Origin: Motilimonas pumila
GTDB lineage: Bacteria; Pseudomonadota; Gammaproteobacteria; Enterobacterales; CBDFNC01
Length of the DNA stretch: 45,411 nucleotides
Assembly: GCF_003596335.1 (NCBI RefSeq)
Contig: NZ_QZCH01000030.1
Location: 1-45,411 of the forward strand
Direction: 5' to 3'
A program made the translations under genes and the position numbers. Shown in pieces: positions 34,785 to 44,341 of this stretch (its first letter is position 1; the number at the start of each line of letters is the position of its first letter). A model generated the notes under the pieces. That model saw nothing but the letters and a program-made list of their open reading frames with translations, was not told the DNA's origin and searched no databases.

Positions 34785-37486
34785 TGTTATCTAAGGATAC
34801 AATCGTTGAAATGGTTGTGAATCAGATGGAAAAAGATGCACACCGTTACGATCGAGAAATAACAAAAAACTGGATTGACGAGCAGTTAGATAGCTATCGA
34901 ACCAAACTAAACCTTGATCAGGTTGATGTTGAGGTTATCGAAAAACTTTTTCGAGAAAAAGTTGCTGTTACCGTTGGTGAGGCGGCAATCCTAATCAGCG
35001 ATGAACCACGTAAAGAGTGGTTAACAGAAGACAAAAAGCAGACGATTGACTGGTACTATTGGCGACGCTTCAAGGATCATTTTAAGACTAAAGATATACC
35101 AGAAAGTGTATTAAAAAGGACTGATACTGATACTGACCGAATTCTTTCTCTCATTGGCGATCCTGAATCTAGCTCAGGTTTTCCGTGTCGAGGAATGGTG
35201 ATCGGTGATGTTCAAGCTGGAAAAACTAACAACTATTCTGCTTTAATCAACAAGGCTGCCGATGCAGGCTATAAACTAATCATTGTCTTGACCGGAACCG
35301 TAGAAGATCTCAGGCAGCAAACTCAGGAAAGGCTTGATAAAGATTTTGTTGGTAGCGTCTCAATTGCGGGGAAGTCCAATAAGGACAGAGAAACAAAAAT
35401 AATAGGGGTTGGTCGCTCAAATGACTCGAGGCTTCCATTCTGTCTGACAGATCGAGATGATGATATCAAGAAGGACCCTCGTTACAGAATTTCCACAATA
35501 AGTGAGCCAATTCTTGTTGTCACCAAAAAGAACAAGCACCCACTGCAACGACTTGTTACTTGGCTAACTTCTGAGGTCAATGCAAAAAATGGTGGAGTGG
35601 AACAGCCTGTCTTAATTATTGATGATGAAGCTGACAATGCTTCAGTTAATACAGGTAACGATGATGAAGATCCAAAAACCATCAATCGTCTGATACGTGA
35701 AGTACTTCATGCATGTAGAAAGTCGAGCTATGTAGCTTATACGGCGACTCCTTTTGCTAATATATTCATTCATCCAGATTCGGAAGGCGATAGGGCTGAC
35801 ACTGACGATCTGTTCCCTAAAGACTTTATCGTGGCATTGGAGCCGCCAAATAATTACTGTGGTGCACGTTATTTCTTTAGGAATAACGAGGTGACAGATC
35901 GAACCTGTGTTGAAATTGAAGATGCGGGAGAACATCTTCCTATAACTCACAAACCGGGTACTGCTGTTACCTCCATACCTAAGTCGTTAAAAGAGGCAAT
36001 CGGAGCTTTCCTTCTAGCCTGTGCTATTAAGGATATCCGCCGTAATAAGTACCTGATCAAGCACGACCATGACTCAATGCTTATCAATATGTCGAGGTTA
36101 ACGACAGTACAGTCTGATATCACTCCTTTGGTGGATACTTGCCTAGATGAATATTGGAGTGCGATAACTGTACACGCATATAAACTAGGATCTGAAGTTA
36201 GCTCTGAGGGTATGAAGGCTCTTCACTCTATATGGAGTAAGCATTACGAAGGTTGCTCCAAAGAGTCTTGGGATGAAGTGCGTAGTTCTTTGGCTGAAAT
36301 GGAGAAACCTAAAACAGTTACAGTTCACAGCAAATCCGGTGATTCGCTGACATATGAAAAAGATGGTCCCAAAAAACAGATTGCGATAGGTGGTCTTAAA
36401 CTCAGTCGTGGCCTTACGCTTGAAGGGTTGGTTGTAAGTTACTTTTATCGACGTTCGGTAATGTATGACAGCCTCATGCAAATGGGACGTTGGTATGGTT
36501 ACAGAGATGGATATCAAGATCTGTTACGTCTTTGGATTACCTCCGAGTCCTTGGATTGGTACGCTCATATCTCTGAAGCATCTGACGACTTGCGTGAACA
36601 AGCCGCTGAGATGCAGCGCAGAAAGATGACTCCAAGCGAGTTTGGTCTTCGAGTTCAGGCGTCTCCAGATTCGCTGATGGTAACCGCGGCCAACAAGATG
36701 AGAACAGCAAAAACTATTATGACCCGACTTCGTTTTGATAACCGACTTTTGGAAACAGATTGTGTTGACTCAAGACCAGATGTCATTGAAAACAACTTTG
36801 ATGAGTTCTCCAACTTCCTAGGACGAATAGCGGATAAACGTTACAGCGGTTCTGATATACCAAAAGCACATCGTCAGCATATTCATTTTAAGAATGTAGA
36901 CGCAGGAAATATTATCAAAGGTCTTAGAACATTTAATAATCATCCAAGTTGTGGTTTTTGGGCAGAGAATAACTTGTTTCTACAGTACCTGGAGGAACGT
37001 TCAGGTGATGAATTAGCAATTTGGGATGTATTTGTTTATCAGCCAAATAAGCCCAAAGAAGGTGAATGGGTAGCAAGTGATGGCGAGAGATTTGCACGCC
37101 TACGAAGAGGGATAGTTGATAAACCAAAGAACGAGAAAAACCTTCATGAATTACGGTTAAGTCGAAAGCAATCGATTACTAGCCGTGGGGTAGAAGCGTT
37201 GGGACTCACTCAAGATGAAATTGATGCTGTGGAGCAAGGCTCAGGACTTGTTGCCGATAAGAAGTACCGAGCTGCCAGAAAGAAGCCTACGCTAATTTTT
37301 CATGTTATTAAAGCATGTGAATACGATGGTTCCGATAGGAAAAATATCTTGTCAGAGCGTGATGTTCTTGGTTGGGCCATATCCATTCCTGAGTCTTCTG
37401 AACCTCAACCTGATGTTCTGTGGAATGTGACTATCGATTGGTTTGAAAAATATGGCATAGAGTTAATCGATGAGTCTGAATTATGA
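34784..37486 (+). CDS. Z1 domain SF2-like ATPase
   Basis: 900 aa. Walker A is GDVQAGKTNNYSALINKA (about 142-158). Walker B is VLIIDDEADNAS, giving the DEAD-like box. Motif III is AYTATPFANIFIH. The Z1 core is AIGGLKLSRGLTLEGLVVSY followed by FYRRSVMYDSLMQMGRWYGYRDGY, with arginine-finger-like residues in motif VI. Z1 proteins accompany MORC ATPases in predicted restriction-modification loci and probably translocate on or unwind DNA. N- and C-terminal extensions (about 120 and 300 residues) are typical. It is coupled on both sides: TAATG with the ATPase gene and ATGA with the next. Confidence 0.88.
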   Translation: MLSKDTIVEMVVNQMEKDAHRYDREITKNWIDEQLDSYRTKLNLDQVDVEVIEKLFREKVAVTVGEAAILISDEPRKEWLTEDKKQTIDWYYWRRFKDHFKTKDIPESVLKRTDTDTDRILSLIGDPESSSGFPCRGMVIGDVQAGKTNNYSALINKAADAGYKLIIVLTGTVEDLRQQTQERLDKDFVGSVSIAGKSNKDRETKIIGVGRSNDSRLPFCLTDRDDDIKKDPRYRISTISEPILVVTKKNKHPLQRLVTWLTSEVNAKNGGVEQPVLIIDDEADNASVNTGNDDEDPKTINRLIREVLHACRKSSYVAYTATPFANIFIHPDSEGDRADTDDLFPKDFIVALEPPNNYCGARYFFRNNEVTDRTCVEIEDAGEHLPITHKPGTAVTSIPKSLKEAIGAFLLACAIKDIRRNKYLIKHDHDSMLINMSRLTTVQSDITPLVDTCLDEYWSAITVHAYKLGSEVSSEGMKALHSIWSKHYEGCSKESWDEVRSSLAEMEKPKTVTVHSKSGDSLTYEKDGPKKQIAIGGLKLSRGLTLEGLVVSYFYRRSVMYDSLMQMGRWYGYRDGYQDLLRLWITSESLDWYAHISEASDDLREQAAEMQRRKMTPSEFGLRVQASPDSLMVTAANKMRTAKTIMTRLRFDNRLLETDCVDSRPDVIENNFDEFSNFLGRIADKRYSGSDIPKAHRQHIHFKNVDAGNIIKGLRTFNNHPSCGFWAENNLFLQYLEERSGDELAIWDVFVYQPNKPKEGEWVASDGERFARLRRGIVDKPKNEKNLHELRLSRKQSITSRGVEALGLTQDEIDAVEQGSGLVADKKYRAARKKPTLIFHVIKACEYDGSDRKNILSERDVLGWAISIPESSEPQPDVLWNVTIDWFEKYGIELIDESEL

Positions 37487-38448
37487 GTAGTATTGAAACG
37501 CCATGGACAAATATGCGAGCACCTAGAACTGGTGCATTAACAACAATACTAGTGGATCAAGAGCAAAATAATTCATGGTACTGGATACGGTGTAAAGATG
37601 GTCAATTTGGTGTTGCTATCCAGCTTCCCAGTGATGCAGTTACTTCAACTGCATCTATAAAGGGAACGTCAAAGCTAAATATTGCTCGTGTTAATGATAT
37701 GAATGGTGAGCATTATTTAGGGGTGGTAATCGGTGCGTCTGAGCTTGCGACAGTATTTTATCGGCTGTGCCTTGACCTTATGTCCGCATGTCAGTTTTCT
37801 ACATCTCCAGAGCAGATTGTGGCGATTTTAAAGCGTAGAGTTCTTGTGTGGCAAAGGTTGTTTGAAAAGGGGAGGCGTAAGCTGAGTCCAGAAGAGTGCT
37901 TAGGGCTCATCTCTGAACTAAAGTTTTTACGTGAAATCTGGATCCCTGATGTATCTACAAACGGTGTTTTGGGCTGGCAGGGGCCTACGGGGGCAGCACA
38001 GGACTTCTATGATGAGACGATTAGTGTGACAGTCGAAATTAAATCTCATGCTTTTGATTCCAGTGTTGTTAAAATCTCATCACGCGAGCAACTTGATGCC
38101 GAAGGGCATTTATTTCTTACTGCCTATCCTGGAGGTCTATCTTCGGATGGAAATGGGGTGACACTTAACGACTTTATAGAAGAAACGAGAACTATGATTC
38201 CATCTAGTCAATATGCCGCCTTTGATGAGTTATTACTTAGCGCTCGATATATCAAAGACGATTGTTACGATGAATTGTATTTCGAACTTGGTGAACCTAG
38301 AGTATTTCTAGTTGAAAATGACTTTCCTCGGTTGACAGGGGATAACCTTCCATCGGCAATAGGTAGAGTCAAATATGATCTTGATTTAGTCTTAGCTGCT
38401 GACTGGGCATGTGCGATTAGTGAGATTAGTGCGAGAGCTAAAGGCTGA
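37483..38448 (+). CDS. PD-(D/E)XK motif protein (DUF4420)
   Basis: 321 aa. Nuclease-fold residues are seen in GAAQDFYDETISVTVEIKSH (D...E-x-K), near residue 185, following LIS-ELKFLREIWIPD and LGWQGPTG. This is the DUF4420 family that recurs after Z1 genes and is the likely cleavage subunit of the system. The start overlaps the Z1 stop (ATGA), and the gene ends one base before the AIPR start, so translation is coupled. Confidence 0.82.
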   Translation: MSSIETPWTNMRAPRTGALTTILVDQEQNNSWYWIRCKDGQFGVAIQLPSDAVTSTASIKGTSKLNIARVNDMNGEHYLGVVIGASELATVFYRLCLDLMSACQFSTSPEQIVAILKRRVLVWQRLFEKGRRKLSPEECLGLISELKFLREIWIPDVSTNGVLGWQGPTGAAQDFYDETISVTVEIKSHAFDSSVVKISSREQLDAEGHLFLTAYPGGLSSDGNGVTLNDFIEETRTMIPSSQYAAFDELLLSARYIKDDCYDELYFELGEPRVFLVENDFPRLTGDNLPSAIGRVKYDLDLVLAADWACAISEISARAKG

Positions 38449-38449
38449 T

Positions 38450-40504
38450 ATGAATGAACTGACTGAGTATTACACTTCGCTTATTGAGCATGTAAAGGCT
38501 TCATCAGATGTTGAAGGACGTTTAGTTGAATTCGAATTTCTTAGCTACATCCTTGATCTTTTGTCTGATGCTGGTGAATTTGATGATTATGTGATCGTCG
38601 AAGATGGTAGAGATGGTGCAGGAAGGTGGTTGATTGATGGTTACTCCTTTGATACAAGTAACTTTTCTTTGTCATTGTTTGTAACTCTAATCTCTTCATC
38701 AGAAGAGGCGTCAACACTAACGAAGCGTGAAATTGAATCAGCAATTAAAAAGCTCTCCAAGTTTGTAAAAAATACTCTTACAGAGCACTTGCCTTCAGTC
38801 TTTGAGCCATCTAGCAACTGTTATCAAGCCGCCCGTCTAGTTTTGGATAACTGGTCTGACATATCCAGAATCAGGTTTGTTGTGGTGTCTAACAGGCCTA
38901 CTTCAGACAGAATGCGTGATGTTATCCTGGATGATATTGATGATCGACCTTGTACCGTCCATTTGTGGGATCTTAAGCGGATATTTAAACTCGAATCCTC
39001 TCGTAATGAGCGAGAGGAGATGATTATAGACTTTCGTGATAACCCGCTACCATGTTTGGTGGCTCATGATGATACAGAAGGGGAACAGTCAATACTTGCT
39101 GTAATGCCTGGTACTAGATTGGTTTCACTCTATGGGGAATGGGGAGCACGATTACTTGAGCAGAATGTCAGAAGTTTCCTTCAGCACAGAGGTAAAGTAA
39201 ATAAGGGGATCCGGACAACCATTCTGAATGATCCAAGCCATTTTTTCGCATATAACAACGGATTAACAACAACGGCTCAAGGAGTGGTAATTGAACAAAC
39301 CAGTCATGGACCAATGATTGTTGAGCTTAGAAACCTCCAGATTGTTAACGGTGGGCAAACAACAGCCTCTATTTACAGTGCATACGTCAAGGATAAGGCT
39401 GACTTATCGCGAATATCTCTGCAAATGAAACTAACTGTTCTTTCTAGTGAGGCATCAACAGAGCTTGTTCCAAGGATTTCTAGGTACGCAAACTCCCAGA
39501 ATAAAGTTTCTGATGCAGATCTTTTTTCTAATCATCCATTCCATGTTCGTCTGGAAGAATTTTCAAGAAGAATTTGGGTTCCTGTGCGCACAGGTCAGAA
39601 CGCACAGACACATTGGTTTTATGAAAGAGCCAGAGGGCAGTATCTAGATTCACAGGCATATCTAACACAGTCAAAGAAAAAACAATTTCAGCAACTTCAC
39701 CCACGATCACAGTTACTTACAAAGACTGATGTAGCAAAGATTATGAACTCTTGGGATTGCTTACCACATGAAGTAAGTAAAGGTGCTCAGAAGAACTTTG
39801 CAAAATTTGCAGAGCTTATTGATGCTCAGTGGGAAAAAGATGATCTAGTATTCAATGAGTTGTATTTTCGTAAGCTGATCTGTAGAGCCAGTATTTTCAG
39901 AGCTCTTGAAAAAGTGATAATGAAAGAAGATTGGTATACTGGTTATCGAGCCAACCTCGTTACTTATGCTATTGCCCGGTTATCATATGAGGTTAGTGAG
40001 AATTCTTTAGACTGGAATTTGGATGTTATGTGGAGAGCGCAAGTTATACCGGAAGCAATTATGATGACTCTTCGTAAGTTGTCTTATGCAGTTCATGAGT
40101 TATTGCTTTCTGAGCACCGCCCGGTTGGAAACCCTAGTGAATACGCGAAGCGACAAATGTTCTGGGATACTGTAAAGAATTTAGAGTGCGATATTCTTGA
40201 GGTCAGTACTCTCTTGATAAGCAAAGCGGATGTTATGGAGCAAGCTGTAACTTCCAAGAAGGTTCAGAAGATTGATGACGGTATTGACGCGCAGGAAAGA
40301 GTTTTAAAAACACCTAAGAAAATATGGGATCAAGTAGAGTTACACTTGCTTGACGACGATGCAGCAACACCGGCTTTGATTGGAATTTTGCAGGTAGCAA
40401 AAAATCCCGCGAAACTACCATCAGAAAAACAGTCTACAGTACTAGTTAAACTATTGAGTCGCTATTCGGAAAGGTTATCACTTGAGCATATTATAAAAAA
40501 TTAA
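38450..40504 (+). CDS. AIPR (abortive infection phage resistance) family protein
   Basis: 684 aa from ATG 38450 with AAAGG upstream; an upstream in-frame start would overlap DUF4420. AIPR signature segments lie between about 255 and 390: HFFAYNNGLTTTAQG, LQIVNGGQTTASIYSAY, and RISRYANSQNKVSDADLFS with HPFHVRLEEFSRRIW. The family is named after a lactococcal abortive-infection protein and is a regular member of Z1/MORC neighbourhoods; its biochemical role is unknown. The last third is helical without recognised domain. Confidence 0.85.
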   Translation: MNELTEYYTSLIEHVKASSDVEGRLVEFEFLSYILDLLSDAGEFDDYVIVEDGRDGAGRWLIDGYSFDTSNFSLSLFVTLISSSEEASTLTKREIESAIKKLSKFVKNTLTEHLPSVFEPSSNCYQAARLVLDNWSDISRIRFVVVSNRPTSDRMRDVILDDIDDRPCTVHLWDLKRIFKLESSRNEREEMIIDFRDNPLPCLVAHDDTEGEQSILAVMPGTRLVSLYGEWGARLLEQNVRSFLQHRGKVNKGIRTTILNDPSHFFAYNNGLTTTAQGVVIEQTSHGPMIVELRNLQIVNGGQTTASIYSAYVKDKADLSRISLQMKLTVLSSEASTELVPRISRYANSQNKVSDADLFSNHPFHVRLEEFSRRIWVPVRTGQNAQTHWFYERARGQYLDSQAYLTQSKKKQFQQLHPRSQLLTKTDVAKIMNSWDCLPHEVSKGAQKNFAKFAELIDAQWEKDDLVFNELYFRKLICRASIFRALEKVIMKEDWYTGYRANLVTYAIARLSYEVSENSLDWNLDVMWRAQVIPEAIMMTLRKLSYAVHELLLSEHRPVGNPSEYAKRQMFWDTVKNLECDILEVSTLLISKADVMEQAVTSKKVQKIDDGIDAQERVLKTPKKIWDQVELHLLDDDAATPALIGILQVAKNPAKLPSEKQSTVLVKLLSRYSERLSLEHIIKN

Positions 40505-40538
40505 GTATAGATATCAAGGTAGTTATTGGGGAAGTAAA

Positions 40539-41114
40539 ATGACAAACACCTATTACGTATATGCCTTAAAAGATACTCGAGTTACCCCTGCACAAGTTTT
40601 CTATATTGGGAAAGGTACAGGAAGTCGAGCAACTGATCATTTAAAACGAATAGATGACACGCGAAAAGGTAAACACATTCAAAACATTCTGGATGCTGGT
40701 GCCACAGTAATCATTAGTAAAATTGTCGAAGATATCACTGAAGAGCAAGCTTTAAAGATTGAACTTGAATTTATTTCTAGCTTTGGGACCATCGATAATG
40801 GTGGCACTCTCTACAACAGTGTTATACCTAAATCAATTTCAAGGAAAATAGATTCTAATGTTAGCGTTGCAATAGGCTCAGTAGAAAAAGCTCAACTTGG
40901 CCTTAAACTATTGAAAGACTCTATAACATCATTAGCAGAAGAGAATCCTGAAGGTATAACAAATTCAGATTGTGCTCATTATTTAGGTCTACAATCGGAT
41001 AATGAAGGTAATCAACAAGATTACCTTAGCTATAGCGTGCTAGGGCTATTGCTCAAAGAAGGTGTTTTGGAAAGTGCTAAAGTTGGTAACCGCCGAAAGT
41101 ACAAGAAGCTCTAA
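40539..41114 (+). CDS. GIY-YIG nuclease family protein with C-terminal winged-helix-like segment
   Basis: 191 aa. YYVYALKDTRVTPAQVFYIGKGTGSRATDHLKR is a GIY-YIG core (YVY...FYIGKG, with conserved Arg) and the catalytic Glu is likely in EEQALKIELEFISSFG. The layout is like the LEM-3/HinP GIY-YIG group. The C-terminal 80 residues (EGITNSDCAHYLGLQSDN, LLKEGVLESAKVGNRRKYKKL) look like a winged helix. It is 34 bases after the AIPR stop with GGGGAAG, so probably the fifth gene of the operon, and may be an accessory or effector nuclease. It precedes the IS left end. Confidence 0.75.
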   Translation: MTNTYYVYALKDTRVTPAQVFYIGKGTGSRATDHLKRIDDTRKGKHIQNILDAGATVIISKIVEDITEEQALKIELEFISSFGTIDNGGTLYNSVIPKSISRKIDSNVSVAIGSVEKAQLGLKLLKDSITSLAEENPEGITNSDCAHYLGLQSDNEGNQQDYLSYSVLGLLLKEGVLESAKVGNRRKYKKL

Positions 41115-41124
41115 TTAGGTGTAT

Positions 41125-42323
41125 TAGTTCAGACAAGATCTGACATTTCGATTTGAAAAATTGAGAGTTACCCGTTTTGATAAAGGTGTCGAATCTTTTA
41201 ATCAAAACAACCCAAAAGGTGGTAACTCTCATGTTGCATACTAACAACCCAATCATAAAACACAAAACTGGATTACTTAATCTTGCTGAAGAATTAGGTA
41301 ACGTGTCAAAAGCCTGTAAAGTCATGGGCGTTTCAAGAGATACATTTTATCGATACCAAGAGCTAGTCGAAGATGGTGGCTTGGATGCGTTAATTGATAA
41401 AAGCCGTAGAGCACCAAACATCAAAAATCGTGTAGATGAAGTGACCGAAAATGCGGTTGTTCAATACGCTATTGATTTTCTTGCGCACGGTCAGCACCGA
41501 ACCAGTAATGAACTGCGTAAACAGGGAGTATTCGTTTCAGGCAGTGGGGTTCGCTCAATCTGGCTACGGCACGACTTGGAAAACTTTAAGAAGCGCTTAA
41601 AAGCATTAGAAGGGAAAATTGCAAATGAAGGCATTATCTTAACTGATAGCCAAGTCGCTGCACTGGAGAAAAAGAAAAACGACGATGAGGCCTGTGGCGA
41701 GATTGAAACAGCACATCCAGGCTATCTGGGGTCACAAGATACCTTCTATGTTGGCAACCTTAAAGGCGTAGGCCGTATCTATCAGCAGACGTTTATCGAT
41801 ACCTACAGCAAAGTAGCTTTCGCTAAGCTCTACACCACCAAAACACCAATTACGGCGGCCGACATACTCAATGATAGAGTTCTGCCGTACTTCGAGCAGA
41901 ACGAACTGCCAATGCTGCGTATTTTAACTGACCGAGGCACTGAGTATTGTGGCAAGGTTGAACATCATGACTATCAGCTTTATCTGGCGATTAATGATAT
42001 TGACCATACTAAAACTAAAGCAATGTCGCCTCAAACTAATGGCATCTGCGAGCGCTTTCACAAAACGATACTTAACGAGTTCTATCAGATTACGTTCCGC
42101 AAAAAGCTTTACAGCTCGCTTGAAGCACTTCAAAAAGATCTGGACGAATGGATGGCTTATTACAATAATGAGCGAACTCATCAAGGAAAAATGTGTTGTG
42201 GCAGAACGCCCTTTGAAACATTACTTGACGGGAAATCGATTTGGGCTGAGAAGAATTTAGCTCAAATCTAAACTGACAGTCACCGATAGAAAAACGGGTA
42301 ACTGTCAGATCAAGTCTGAGCTA
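41125..42323. mobile_element. IS481-type insertion sequence
   Basis: The element is bounded by inverted ends: TCAGACAAGATCTGACA (41129-41145) and the complement of TGTCAGATCAAGTCTGA (42303-42319), with 15 of 17 matches. Pairing extends outward to TAG (41125, 42323) with one further mismatch. A short internal repeat GTTACCCGTTTT also occurs near both ends, in inverted orientation. No clear target duplication of more than four bases is seen. It lies between the GIY-YIG gene and the convergent methyltransferase gene and disrupts no recognisable reading frame. Confidence 0.75.
41231..42271 (+). CDS. IS481-family transposase
   Basis: 346 aa from ATG 41231. N-terminal HTH region: LAEELGNVSKACKVMGVSR and DTFYRYQELVEDGG. 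The integrase core has Asp in QQTFIDTYSKVAFAKLY, Asp in LRILTDRGTEYCGK and Glu in QTNGICERFHKTILNEFY, the DDE triad. C-terminal YYNNERTHQGKMCCGRTPFE is typical of IS481/IS3-like enzymes. It appears intact. Confidence 0.9.
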   Translation: MLHTNNPIIKHKTGLLNLAEELGNVSKACKVMGVSRDTFYRYQELVEDGGLDALIDKSRRAPNIKNRVDEVTENAVVQYAIDFLAHGQHRTSNELRKQGVFVSGSGVRSIWLRHDLENFKKRLKALEGKIANEGIILTDSQVAALEKKKNDDEACGEIETAHPGYLGSQDTFYVGNLKGVGRIYQQTFIDTYSKVAFAKLYTTKTPITAADILNDRVLPYFEQNELPMLRILTDRGTEYCGKVEHHDYQLYLAINDIDHTKTKAMSPQTNGICERFHKTILNEFYQITFRKKLYSSLEALQKDLDEWMAYYNNERTHQGKMCCGRTPFETLLDGKSIWAEKNLAQI

Positions 42324-42377
42324 GTACAAATTAGGAATATGGAAAAATGCCAAACCTAAAACCAAGAGCTTCTTACT

Positions 42378-43925
42378 CTAAGTAACGTCATTTAGTAGTT
42401 TTAGCACGATTTGACCAATTTGCTGCGCCAAAAAAGGTGGCACAGCATTGCCTACTTGTACATATTGTTGTGTTCTATTGCCTTCAAATAGATAGTTATC
42501 TGGGAATGTCTGTAATCTTGCAGCTTCACGAACAGTTAAACTACGACACTGTTTTGGATCGTAATGGATAAAGTAATGGCCATCTTTTGAAATATGGCTG
42601 GTTACTGTAGTAGCTTCTTTATTCGCAGATTGAACTCGGAATCGATCAGCATGTGTCCCTGTATTCCAATTAGCATGTGCTGGTGCTAAGAACGTTGGAA
42701 AATCACGAGATTTAGGTGAAACACCATTATTTAATAATGAGTAGGTTGCACAAAAGGCGTAACGAAGTAAATCCTCATTCATATGACCTCTTGTTTCATG
42801 ATTTAGCACACAGCCTAAATTTTTATCCAACAACCAATTGCTAAGTGGCTGCGGAATTTCTGCACTATCTATATTGGAGTGTACTGAATTTTTACGCTTT
42901 AGATTTTCATATGGCGTTAAATCTAGCCCGGCAAGCTTTTCATTCGGATACTGATTACATAAGAATTGCTTTAATTGCTTAGCATGGTTTTTAACGGTAC
43001 TAGTCCATATGCAGGTATCATCTTTTTGTTTAGAGAAGCCACTTCGCAGTTTTGGTAAATCATTCAGAACACTTCGTGTCGTAATTGGATATTCTACTGC
43101 CTGTTGTAATGTCTTAGGAACAGCTTCAATGTCGTCACGAACACCTAGGAGGATTACGCGGTGTCTTGCTTGAGGTATGCCATAGAATTCTGAGCGTATT
43201 AAGAAGTCTGATGAGTTAATATAGCGAGGATCTTTCTGAACATCCGCATCAACAACTAAAGAATAGATTTTGTAACCTGATATACCAACTACACCAGTAA
43301 CCGTATTAGGGTTCCTTAAATCTTCAAGGATTTGGGGAAACATCATCTTACCGTCAACTTTAGCCGACAATATCCCTCGGACGTTTTCCATTACAAACAC
43401 TTCAGGTTGAGCAATAGATATGACTTTTAAGTATTCTTTGTATAAAAAATGTCGATGATCATCCTCGGCTTTATAATCTTTAATACCCGCATTACGAGAA
43501 CGTCCAGCTAAAGAGTATGCTTGGCAAGGCGGCCCGCCAATGACTATCTTAGGACCTTGGTGTCCGGTGACTAGTTCTTGAATCCTTTCATGGATAAGCT
43601 CGTTATCTTCACCAAGAGCCCTTGGTTGATATAATGTTTCCTTAAGTGCCGCTTGAGCTTGAGCATCATATATAGAAAAAAGCTCATCGCGAGTAATTAG
43701 ACCACGAACGTATTTATAGTAATCATTTCTAGCTGCGGAGTTATCTGCGATTTTTCTAAAAAATGCTCTAGTTGTCAGTGTTCTATGTGCTGATGGTTCT
43801 TTTTCGACCGACACGCCAATATCAAATGGCTTAATACCATTTTTAGTAGTACATGACGAGATCCCTTCACCAAGCCCACCAGGACCAGCAAATAGATCAA
43901 TAACTAGAATTTCGCCTGCTTCCAT
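42378..43925 (-). CDS. dcm: C5-cytosine DNA methyltransferase
   Basis: 515 aa. Motif I VIDLFAGPGGLGEG (residues 8-21). Motif IV PKIVIGGPPCQAYSLAGRSR with catalytic Cys in PPC. Motif VI PEVFVMENVRGI, motif VIII PQARHRVILLG, and motif X QVGNAVPPFLAQQIGQI. It methylates C5 of cytosine in an unknown site. The N-terminal insert between motifs I and IV is unusually long (about 100 residues). It lies opposite to the MORC/Z1 operon with an IS between and is the likely modification partner. No Vsr gene is seen. Confidence 0.93.
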   Translation of the reverse strand: MEAGEILVIDLFAGPGGLGEGISSCTTKNGIKPFDIGVSVEKEPSAHRTLTTRAFFRKIADNSAARNDYYKYVRGLITRDELFSIYDAQAQAALKETLYQPRALGEDNELIHERIQELVTGHQGPKIVIGGPPCQAYSLAGRSRNAGIKDYKAEDDHRHFLYKEYLKVISIAQPEVFVMENVRGILSAKVDGKMMFPQILEDLRNPNTVTGVVGISGYKIYSLVVDADVQKDPRYINSSDFLIRSEFYGIPQARHRVILLGVRDDIEAVPKTLQQAVEYPITTRSVLNDLPKLRSGFSKQKDDTCIWTSTVKNHAKQLKQFLCNQYPNEKLAGLDLTPYENLKRKNSVHSNIDSAEIPQPLSNWLLDKNLGCVLNHETRGHMNEDLLRYAFCATYSLLNNGVSPKSRDFPTFLAPAHANWNTGTHADRFRVQSANKEATTVTSHISKDGHYFIHYDPKQCRSLTVREAARLQTFPDNYLFEGNRTQQYVQVGNAVPPFLAQQIGQIVLKLLNDVT

Positions 43926-44172
43926 TTTTTACTATTTCTTTTCATTAAAATTCTAGGCAATCATACCAGGCTAAATTCTTAGGGCAACAAGATATGGTTG
44001 TTCTTGTTAATATAGATTGGAAGGGGTTGAAGTTTAGACACATAAGCCAATTTCAATGCTTCTATATACCACCTCTACGTGGTTAGCATGGGTATAAATC
44101 GTTCTAAATGAGCGGAATGAGTATCGACACAAAGAGTCTAGTTATCACATCTGTAAATAAAGTACATCGACG
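43926..44172. other. Intergenic stretch upstream of the methyltransferase gene
   Basis: About 250 AT-rich bases with no supported frame. The methyltransferase promoter should be here; the ribosome site before ATG 43925 is weak (AAAAGAAATAG). Confidence 0.35.
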
Positions 44173-44268
44173 TCAAAGTTTACCCATTAAGTGTAAGGCT
44201 AGCCACTGAACGTAATAAGCGCCGACAAACAGGCCTACCAGCAAGATAAACGTACGTTTTTGAGCCAT
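44173..44268 (-). CDS. Single-span membrane micropeptide
   Basis: 31 codons: MAQKRTFILLVGLFVGAY, then a continuation rich in Tyr/Val/Leu ending HLMGKL. It has a short basic N-terminus, then one hydrophobic span (residues 6-27) and a basic end. The site TAAGGTTATAAT precedes ATG 44268. It lies 73 bases downstream of the integrase stop on the same strand. The codon use looks coding-like. Short length limits certainty. Confidence 0.45.
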   Translation of the reverse strand: MAQKRTFILLVGLFVGAYYVQWLALHLMGKL

Positions 44269-44341
44269 ATTATAACCTTACAGGAACATCGAAAAAGCGA
44301 GTTGCTAATGAGAATCTTTTTTATTGTTTCGCTAGACCTTG

